Assembly: GCF_016756535.1 (NCBI RefSeq)
Contig: NZ_AP023247.1
Span: 5,146,501-5,210,500, forward strand
Direction: 5' to 3'
DNA length: 64,000 bases
Source of the DNA: Mesorhizobium sp. 131-2-1
Lineage (GTDB): Bacteria; Pseudomonadota; Alphaproteobacteria; Rhizobiales; Rhizobiaceae
In this document: positions 8,152 to 15,022 of the stretch, one piece after another
Numbering within the stretch: the first letter of the stretch is position 1
Layout: each line of letters begins with the position of its first letter
Notes under the pieces: generated by a model
Database searches by the model: none
The model's input: only the letters and a program-made list of their open reading frames with translations
What the model was told of the DNA's origin: nothing
Program-made: the position numbers and the translations under genes

Positions 8152-10437
8152 ATGACTCTTTCCGCACCCGCAGGCTTTGCCTCTGGCGACCTCGTCTACG
8201 AGGAAAACTTCTCCGGTACGGCGCTCGACAGCGATTGGCATAACTACATCACCAGCAATGCCGCCAACGGCTGGGCGTGGAACAGCTATGGATCAGGAGG
8301 AAGCGGAGTAGGCGGGCCGTATGATGCCGACTACTTCATGCCGAGCCAGGCCACCGTAAGCAACGGGCTGTTGAATCTCACGGCAATCAAGCAGCCCGTC
8401 ACGGGCCTGAATCAGGGGACCGTGCAGACATTCCCGATCACGTCCGGCGCGGTCAGCAGCTATGGCAACTTCGAATTCAATGGCGGCTACCTTCAGATCA
8501 GCATGAAGGCGCCGAGCGGCGACGGCGCATGGCCGGGCCTCTGGCTGATGCCCGGCAAAGGCGCAGGCAGCAGCGGCGACAATTTCGAGATCGATATGCA
8601 GGAGGGTGGATACACCGGCTCGGGACCGGCCAACCAGGCGTTCTCCTGGCACCTTCACACGCCATCGGGGACGGTCGGCGGCGTGGTCGACACCGGCATC
8701 GACCTCACGGCGGGCTTTCACACCTACGCCATCGACTGGGTGCCCGGTAAATCGATCACCTGGTATCTTGACGGGAAACAGATGGCGCAAGTGACCAGCG
8801 CGCAGGTGCCGATCCCGAATGAACCGATGGAATTGATCCTGGACAACCAGGTCGCGAATTCCAACACATCGGGATGGCACACGACTCTCGACAGTTCGAC
8901 CCCATCGTCGATGCAGATGCAGGTCGATGCGATCCAGCTTTATCAAAGGGCGGGCAGCGGAGACACCGTCACGGGTGCCAACGTCACTCCCTCGACAACA
9001 TCATCGACCCAGCCCCCGACGACGCCAACGATCCAGCCGGCGGTGACGCAGGTCGCCGCTTCACCGGCAACGGGAATCGAGCATGCCGGCGATGCCATCA
9101 CATTGACGGTCGCCTTCAACAAGGCCGTGACCGTCACCGGCACGCCCGCACTGTCGCTCAATGATGGCGGAACGGCCAGCTATGTCAGTGGCTCGGGCAC
9201 CAGCTCACTCACCTTCCGCACCACGGTCGCTTCGACCGACAAGGATACCTCGGCACTCGCCATCACCGGGGTCAATCTTCCGAGCGGCGCGAGCATCAAG
9301 GATGCATCCGGTGTTGCGGCGAACCTCTCGGGCGCGGTGAAGACGTTCTCCGGGCTGCAGATCGATCCGGTCTTGCCGGCGGTGACGCAGGCCACAGCCT
9401 CACCGGGAACCGGCACCGAGCACGTCGGTGACACGGTCACGCTTACACTCGGCTTCAACGAGGCCGTGAAGGTGTCGGGCACGCCGACCCTATCGCTCAA
9501 CAATGGCGCGACCGCCACCTATGTCGGCGGCTCCGGAACGAGCGCGCTCAACTTCCGCACAACCGTCGCATCGACGGACACCAATACCTCGGCGCTCGCC
9601 ATCACCGGGGTCAATCTGACGAACGGTGCGAGCATCAAGGACGCAAGCGGTGTCGCTGCGAATCTTGCGGGCGCAGTGAAGACCTTCTCCGGTCTCCAGA
9701 TCGCGACGTCATCGACAGCCCCAACGATCCCAACCACGCCCACCACCCCAACCACCCCAACGACCCCCACGACCCCGTCATCGATCGCGCCGGTCCTCAC
9801 CATCGCGGATCCAACGCTCAACGTGAACGGGCTCGGCGGTACGGTTGACCTCGGGGTCAAGGTGACAACGACCGACCCCAACGATGTCGTGACCGTGAAG
9901 GTGACCGGTTTGCCTATGTACGAGACGATCACCGACAAACTCGATGGTAAGACGTTTAGTGGCAAGAGCATCACCTTGACGGCCGCGCAGGTCGACAGCG
10001 GATTGACGCTGCAATCGAACTACAGGGGCGCGGCACATCCCGTGGCGACACTGACGCTGACGGCAACGGCCAAGGACCCCGTCACCGGCGCCGTCGCGAC
10101 AGCCTCGCCGCAGACCATCGCCGTAACGGATCCTCGCCCTGCAGCCACCACAACGTCGCTAGGGTCTTTGGCAACCCGGGGCTTTGAGCTGCTGCACAAG
10201 CATAGGGACCTGGTCGCCGGCGCCGCTAAGACCTGGGCGCCGCATAACCTTGCCACGGCGGATCATCCGGTTGCGACCGGCACGTCCAGGGCGTCCCTGG
10301 CAAGCCAGAGTTTTGCGCTGCTGAACCAGTATCTGGCCAGCAACTCCGGCCGGGTCGATGCCGGTCAGATCGTGGCTTCCTTGTCGAATGGAGCCAGCTG
10401 GAATCAGGAATCGTACCTGACCACACCACGCCGTTGA
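8152..10437 (+). CDS. Leaderless GH16 beta-glucanase with two Ig-like repeats, predicted type I secretion substrate
   Basis: The 761-residue protein starts with the catalytic domain and has no N-terminal signal peptide. Residues 12-265 are GH16: E146-I-D148-M-Q-E151 is the bulge-type E-x-D-x-x-E active site (Glu146 nucleophile, Glu151 acid/base). Residues 296-513 hold two 113-residue Ig/cadherin-like repeats, then a Thr/Pro linker (TPTTPTTPT), another beta-rich domain, and a C-terminal tail with two related helices (LATRGFELLHKH and LASQSFALLNQY). No GGxGxD calcium repeats are present. Immediately downstream are an HlyB-type exporter and HlyD adaptor, so the C-terminus probably carries the export signal, as for rhizobial ExsH-type glucanases. 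AGAGGA precedes the ATG. The likely substrate is a beta-1,3/1,4-glucan or exopolysaccharide. Confidence 0.88.
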   Translation: MTLSAPAGFASGDLVYEENFSGTALDSDWHNYITSNAANGWAWNSYGSGGSGVGGPYDADYFMPSQATVSNGLLNLTAIKQPVTGLNQGTVQTFPITSGAVSSYGNFEFNGGYLQISMKAPSGDGAWPGLWLMPGKGAGSSGDNFEIDMQEGGYTGSGPANQAFSWHLHTPSGTVGGVVDTGIDLTAGFHTYAIDWVPGKSITWYLDGKQMAQVTSAQVPIPNEPMELILDNQVANSNTSGWHTTLDSSTPSSMQMQVDAIQLYQRAGSGDTVTGANVTPSTTSSTQPPTTPTIQPAVTQVAASPATGIEHAGDAITLTVAFNKAVTVTGTPALSLNDGGTASYVSGSGTSSLTFRTTVASTDKDTSALAITGVNLPSGASIKDASGVAANLSGAVKTFSGLQIDPVLPAVTQATASPGTGTEHVGDTVTLTLGFNEAVKVSGTPTLSLNNGATATYVGGSGTSALNFRTTVASTDTNTSALAITGVNLTNGASIKDASGVAANLAGAVKTFSGLQIATSSTAPTIPTTPTTPTTPTTPTTPSSIAPVLTIADPTLNVNGLGGTVDLGVKVTTTDPNDVVTVKVTGLPMYETITDKLDGKTFSGKSITLTAAQVDSGLTLQSNYRGAAHPVATLTLTATAKDPVTGAVATASPQTIAVTDPRPAATTTSLGSLATRGFELLHKHRDLVAGAAKTWAPHNLATADHPVATGTSRASLASQSFALLNQYLASNSGRVDAGQIVASLSNGASWNQESYLTTPRR
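9037..9702 (+). repeat. Tandem 339-bp coding repeat inside the GH16 gene
   Basis: Copy 1 spans 9037-9375 and copy 2 spans 9376-9702. They encode Ig-like units that both begin PAVTQ and end KTFSGLQI, with long identical stretches such as ASIKDASGVAANL. The high similarity suggests a recent in-frame duplication. Recombination between the copies would remove exactly one domain without breaking the frame. Confidence 0.85.
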
Positions 10438-10542
10438 TCGTTTCCGCACCCAGGGGCTTCAGCTCCTGGGTGCGGCACCGTCAAGTTTGTGAGTGCTGGG
10501 GGGATCGAACGCGGACGTATATCCGCGAAGGGTTAGGCCAAA

Positions 10543-13194
10543 ATGGCGATGCAGAACGAGAATGCCCACGCAGCAGACCATGGACTTCGGGCCCTGGCTC
10601 TGTTCCTGCGCTTTCATGGCGTAGACGCCAAGCCCGACCAGATCCGCGATCGCTGTGGCGACGGCGGTGCAATCGGCATCCGCGCGATGCTTCGCTGCGC
10701 CCGCGAGCTCGGGCTTAAGGTCGGCGCGCGCAAGGCACATTGGAAACGACTTTCGAGCGTTCGGTTGCCCGGTATCGCTTCGTTGCAGGATGGCGGATTT
10801 CTGCTTCTCGCAAAGGTCGACGACAACAGCGCGGTTGTGCTGCATCCAAACTCGTCGGGGCCGAAGCGGATCACGCGCGCGGAATTGGAAGCAATCTGGG
10901 ACGGCCGTTTAATCCTGGCCGGATCACACAACGTCGCGCAGCGGGCGCTTCATGCCCTTGTTGGCGTGGGTATCCGCGGACGTGATCTGCTGCGGCGCGC
11001 CCGCGATAGCGTGATGCGTCCGCGTTTCGCCGATCGACGCGATACGGCCGTCGAGGCGACGAGCACCGCATCTGAGAGCGACGACGACTCAGGGCTCATC
11101 GCCTTGGCGATATTGCTGCGTTGCCATGGCATCGCGGCCGACCCGGACCAAATCCGGCATCGGATGGGCGCGGCGCGCATGGGTGTTACCGAAGTCCTGC
11201 GCTGTGCAAAAGACTTCGGACTCAAAGCTCAATCACAGAGGACGAAGTGGAGTCGGCTTGCGGTTACTCCGTTGCCGGGAATCGCCGTGCTTCGGGACGG
11301 TGGATTCCTGATCCTCGGCAAAGTCGTCGACGACAAGCTCCTCGTTCAGCGCCCGTCATCGCCGCAACCCATTACAATGACTCAGGCCGAACTTGAGGCC
11401 ATCTGGGACGGCGACATCATCCTGATGACCCGGCGCGCGGCCCTGACGGACCTCTCTCGACGGTTCGATATCGGCTGGTTTCTCGGCGCAGTCCACAAGT
11501 ATCGCCATCTTCTCAGCGAAGTGCTGATCGCGTCATTCTTCCTTCAGGTTTTTGCCCTTCTCTCACCGCTATTCTTCCAGGTGATCATCGACAAAGTGCT
11601 CGTGCATCGAAGCATGAGCACGCTCGACGTTCTGGTCACCGGTCTCGTCGCGCTGACCGTTTTTGAAACTGTTCTCGGCACGCTGCGCGTCTATCTGTTC
11701 GCGCATACGACGAACCGCATCGACGTCGAGCTCGGCGCCCGGCTGTTTCGTCACCTGATGGCGTTGCCGATCGCATATTTCCAGACACGCCGCGTCGGGG
11801 ATTCGGTCGCGCGCGTCCGCGAGCTCGAGAATATCCGCCAGTTCCTGACGAGCTCGGCGCTCACGCTTGTCATCGATCTCCTCTTCACCGTCGTTTTCCT
11901 CGCGGTGATGTTCTACTACACGACTTCGTTGACGCTGATCGTTCTGGCGTCGTTCCCATTCTACATCGGCATTTCTGCGGGAGTTGCGCCGCTGTTTCGC
12001 CGGCGCCTTGATGAGAAGTTCGATCGCGGCTCGGAGAATCAAGCTTTCCTGGTCGAGACCGTCACGGGCGTCGAGACGCTGAAGGCCATGGCGGTCGAGC
12101 CGCAGATGCAGCGCCGCTGGGAGGAGCAGCTCGCCGCCTATGTGACCGCGAGCTTCCGCGTGCTCAGCCTGAACAATACGGCGAGCCAGGCGGTGCAGCT
12201 GATAAACAAGCTGGTCGTCGCCGCAACCCTGTACTTCGGTGCCAAGCTCGTGATCGGCGGCGACCTGACCGTCGGCGAACTCGTCGCATTCAATATGCTG
12301 GCATCGCGCGTAAGCATGCCGGTGCTGCGGCTCGCGCAGATTTGGCAGGATTTCCATCAGGCCCGGCTGTCGATCGATCGTCTCGGCGATATCCTCAACA
12401 CCATTCCCGAGCCAAGCCTCAGTCCTGGCCGCGCCGCATTGCCGGCGATCCGCGGACGGGTGACATTCGAGCATGCGACTTTCCGCTACCGAGTCGACGG
12501 CCCCGAGGTGCTGCACGACGTGTCGTTCAGCGTCGAGCCCGGTCAGGTCATCGGCATCGTGGGCTCCTCGGGCTCCGGCAAGAGCACCATCGCCAAGCTG
12601 ATACAGCGGCTCTATGTGCCGGAAAGCGGACGCGTGCTGGTCGATGGCGTCGATCTGGCGATGGTCGACCTGACCTGGCTTCGACGCCAGATCGGAGTCG
12701 TCCTGCAAGAGAACGTGCTCTTCAACCGATCCATTCGCGAAAACATCGCGCTCGCTGATCCGGCTATGCCTATGGAGCGCGTCGTTGCAGCGGCGTCGCT
12801 CGCTGGCGCTCACGATTTCATCCTGGAGTTGCCCGAGGGCTATGACACTGTCGTGGGTGAACGCGGCAGCAGTCTTTCCGGCGGACAGCGCCAGCGCGTC
12901 GCAATCGCGCGGGCACTCATTACCGATCCGCGCATCCTCATCCTCGATGAGGCGACCAGCGCCCTGGACTACGAAAGCGAGCGAGCCATTCAGCAGAACA
13001 TGACACGAATCTCTGCCGGTCGAACCGTCTTCGTCATCGCTCATCGGCTCTCGACCGTGCGTCACGCGAACCGGATCATCACGATCGAGCATGGCCGCAT
13101 CGTCGAGGACGGCACACATGATGACTTGATCCGCTCGAACGGGCGTTACGCAAACCTCCACTATCTGCAGGCCGGCATTCATGAAGTCCGCTAG
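10543..13194 (+). CDS. Type I secretion ABC transporter (HlyB family) with two tandem C39-like domains
   Basis: At 883 residues this is about 175 longer than standard HlyB. The extra length is a second copy of the N-terminal C39-like domain: residues 13-126 and 183-295 align (GLRALALFLRFHGV with GLIALAILLRCHGI; AELEAIWDG in both). Neither copy has the QxxxCG catalytic cysteine context, so both should bind substrate rather than cleave it. Residues 320-600 form the six-helix membrane domain. The nucleotide-binding domain has Walker A GSSGSGKS (674-681), signature LSGGQ (778-782), Walker B ILILDE (798-803) and His834. It probably exports the GH16 enzyme encoded just upstream and pairs with the HlyD protein, whose gene overlaps its 3' end by 14 nt. 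Confidence 0.9.
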   Translation: MAMQNENAHAADHGLRALALFLRFHGVDAKPDQIRDRCGDGGAIGIRAMLRCARELGLKVGARKAHWKRLSSVRLPGIASLQDGGFLLLAKVDDNSAVVLHPNSSGPKRITRAELEAIWDGRLILAGSHNVAQRALHALVGVGIRGRDLLRRARDSVMRPRFADRRDTAVEATSTASESDDDSGLIALAILLRCHGIAADPDQIRHRMGAARMGVTEVLRCAKDFGLKAQSQRTKWSRLAVTPLPGIAVLRDGGFLILGKVVDDKLLVQRPSSPQPITMTQAELEAIWDGDIILMTRRAALTDLSRRFDIGWFLGAVHKYRHLLSEVLIASFFLQVFALLSPLFFQVIIDKVLVHRSMSTLDVLVTGLVALTVFETVLGTLRVYLFAHTTNRIDVELGARLFRHLMALPIAYFQTRRVGDSVARVRELENIRQFLTSSALTLVIDLLFTVVFLAVMFYYTTSLTLIVLASFPFYIGISAGVAPLFRRRLDEKFDRGSENQAFLVETVTGVETLKAMAVEPQMQRRWEEQLAAYVTASFRVLSLNNTASQAVQLINKLVVAATLYFGAKLVIGGDLTVGELVAFNMLASRVSMPVLRLAQIWQDFHQARLSIDRLGDILNTIPEPSLSPGRAALPAIRGRVTFEHATFRYRVDGPEVLHDVSFSVEPGQVIGIVGSSGSGKSTIAKLIQRLYVPESGRVLVDGVDLAMVDLTWLRRQIGVVLQENVLFNRSIRENIALADPAMPMERVVAAASLAGAHDFILELPEGYDTVVGERGSSLSGGQRQRVAIARALITDPRILILDEATSALDYESERAIQQNMTRISAGRTVFVIAHRLSTVRHANRIITIEHGRIVEDGTHDDLIRSNGRYANLHYLQAGIHEVR

Positions 13195-14593
13195 CCAAAA
13201 CATCGTCGAGTTTCCGAAAGTCAATCTTCGTCGCCACGAGCACGAAGTTGCGTTCCTGCCGGCGGCGCTCGAAATCACCGAATCGCCGCCGTCGCCGATC
13301 GGGCGCGCCATCGGCGCGAGTATCATCGCGGTCTTCTGCTTCGCGCTGGCATGGGCGTCGCTGGGCAGCGTCGATATCGTCGCAACCGCGACGGGCAAGA
13401 TCGTGCCAGACGGGCGCACCAAGCTGATCCAGCCATTCGACACGGGCGTCGTCCGCGCCATCAACGTACGCGATGGACAGAGCGTGAAGGCCGGCGACGT
13501 CCTGATCGAGCTCGACCCGACCATGACGGATGCCGACCAGGAGCGCGAGAAAAGCGATCTCCTTTCGGCCGAACTCGACGCCGCACGGCTGCGCGCGGCG
13601 CTCGCGGATGATCCGCTTGCGGCCTTCCGGCCGCCGCAGGGCGCGAGCGCGGCGGAGATCGAGATGCACCGTCAGTTTCTTGCCAGCCAGCTCGCCGAAC
13701 AGAACACCAAGCTCGCCGAGATCGATCGCGAGAAAACCCAGAAAGAAGCGGAACGATCGACCACTTTGGCAAGCGGCGCCAAGCTCGAGGCGACGATACC
13801 GCTGCTGCAGGAGCGGGTCGACATTCAAAAGCAGCTCGTCGACAAGGCACTCGCTTCGAAGGTCGTCTATCTCTCCGAGTATCAGGAACTGGTCGGCCTT
13901 CAGCAGGATCTCAACCTGCAGCAGAGCCGGCTGCGCGAAGCCGACGCAGCCATCGCGTTGCTAAAGGAAACGAAAGAAAAGACCGCCGCGGAGTACCGGC
14001 GCGCGACCTATGAGGCGCTCGCGAAAGCCGAGCAGAGAGCTGCAAGCGCCGGGCAGGAGGTGATCAAGGCAGAGCGGCGCACGAAGCTCCAACAATTGAC
14101 CGCGCCGGTCGATGGCGTTGTGCAACAACTCGCCGTTCATACGGTGGGAGGTGTGGTGACGCCTGCTCAGCCGCTCGCCGTGGTGGTTCCGAGCGAGAGC
14201 CATCTCGAGATCGAGGCCATGCTCTCCAACCGAGACATCGGATTCGTCCATCCGGGACAGAAAGCGGAAGTCAAGGTCGACACATTCAACTTCACCCGCT
14301 ACGGGCTTCTTCATGGTGAAGTGCTTAGCGTGTCATCTGACGCCATAGTAGGCGACAGGCAGCAGAGCGCGTCGAACGACCGCGCGAGCGACAGTGAGCC
14401 GAGAGATCAGGAACTGCAGTATGCCACGCGCGTTTCACTTGACCGTACGGACATGCAGGTGGATGACAAGCTCGTCAAGCTCGGTCCGGGTATGGCGGTG
14501 ACGGTCGAGATCAAGACTGGCACGCGCAGTATCATCGGCTACTTTCTCTCGCCGCTGGCGAAAACCAAGCAGGAATCGCTGCACGAGCGGTGA
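13181..14593 (+). CDS. HlyD-family type I secretion periplasmic adaptor
   Basis: The 470-residue protein has one N-terminal membrane anchor (about residues 42-64), a lipoyl-like half-motif (GVVRAINVRDGQSVKAGDVLIELD), a long alpha-helical coiled coil (about 115-300) and the matching second half (LTAPVDGVVQQL). This is the standard membrane-fusion adaptor that links the ABC transporter to an outer-membrane channel. Its ATG lies inside the end of the transporter gene, so translation is coupled. No TolC-like channel gene is present nearby; one elsewhere must be shared. A Ser/Asp-rich insert (about 395-410) interrupts the beta-barrel region. Confidence 0.92.
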   Translation: MKSASQNIVEFPKVNLRRHEHEVAFLPAALEITESPPSPIGRAIGASIIAVFCFALAWASLGSVDIVATATGKIVPDGRTKLIQPFDTGVVRAINVRDGQSVKAGDVLIELDPTMTDADQEREKSDLLSAELDAARLRAALADDPLAAFRPPQGASAAEIEMHRQFLASQLAEQNTKLAEIDREKTQKEAERSTTLASGAKLEATIPLLQERVDIQKQLVDKALASKVVYLSEYQELVGLQQDLNLQQSRLREADAAIALLKETKEKTAAEYRRATYEALAKAEQRAASAGQEVIKAERRTKLQQLTAPVDGVVQQLAVHTVGGVVTPAQPLAVVVPSESHLEIEAMLSNRDIGFVHPGQKAEVKVDTFNFTRYGLLHGEVLSVSSDAIVGDRQQSASNDRASDSEPRDQELQYATRVSLDRTDMQVDDKLVKLGPGMAVTVEIKTGTRSIIGYFLSPLAKTKQESLHER

Positions 14594-14859
14594 ACGGCTG
14601 TTTGCCGGAGCTAGCCAGGCGTCCGAAACGCCTTTCGTCGACCCTCTTGCGAAACTGAACGCGGTCAGCGCTAATTTCGCAGCCCACCCTTGTCGTCGGC
14701 GCCAAAGCAGGACGCACCAGACACCCCTCTCCGTCGGCGGACATGGTCCCGTTGGATAAATGGGTGAGAACCGGGGCGTTAGGGCTACCTCCAATTCATC
14801 AAGGGGTCCTGGGCACGGCTGCGTGCTAGGATCGGCACCCGCAGTGCGGAGGGGAAACC
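14594..14859. other. Intergenic region between the secretion genes and the GDP-mannose gene
   Basis: The 266-bp stretch has no recognised terminator or binding site. It probably holds the promoter for the small gene at 14860 and the downstream fusion gene. Confidence 0.3.
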
Positions 14860-15009
14860 GTGGTCCTGAACGTAGTCGGCCAAGCCAGACCGAACACATT
14901 CGCCTCGAAACCAGTGCTCTCGCCGGAGCGACGTCGCGAGATGCTCGAGGCACTCGATGCCGTGCCGCGCCCCAATCCAGAGGTCGGAGCCTACAACCGG
15001 ACATTCTGA
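14860..15009 (+). CDS. Possible 49-residue protein ahead of the GDP-mannose gene
   Basis: A GTG at 14860 sits 5 nt behind a strong GGAGGGG ribosome-binding site. The frame reads to a TGA at 15007-15009, only 13 nt before the next start, so the two would be co-translated. The product (VLSPERRREMLEALDAVP near the centre) has a helix-like, charged middle and codon choice like neighbouring genes. I do not recognise a family. It may be a true small protein or a translated leader. Confidence 0.4.
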   Translation: MVLNVVGQARPNTFASKPVLSPERRREMLEALDAVPRPNPEVGAYNRTF

Positions 15010-15022
15010 GAGGAACTGGACC

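Noticed and set aside
9722..9780. Short periodic repeat (ACCCC/ACGCC) that could suggest a CRISPR or satellite
   Set aside because: It is the Thr/Pro linker of the GH16 protein in frame. No CRISPR-like repeat/spacer pattern or cas gene is present.
11569..13524. 651-codon open frame on the minus strand opposite the ABC transporter
   Set aside because: The opposite strand encodes the complete Walker A, signature and Walker B motifs. The antisense frame has no recognisable domain and the composition of a shadow.
14810..14830. Sigma-54-like promoter (GG...GC) before the small gene at 14860
   Set aside because: The sequence TGGGCACGGCTGCGTGC resembles the -24/-12 pattern, but the GG-to-GC spacing is off by one and there is no TTGC element.
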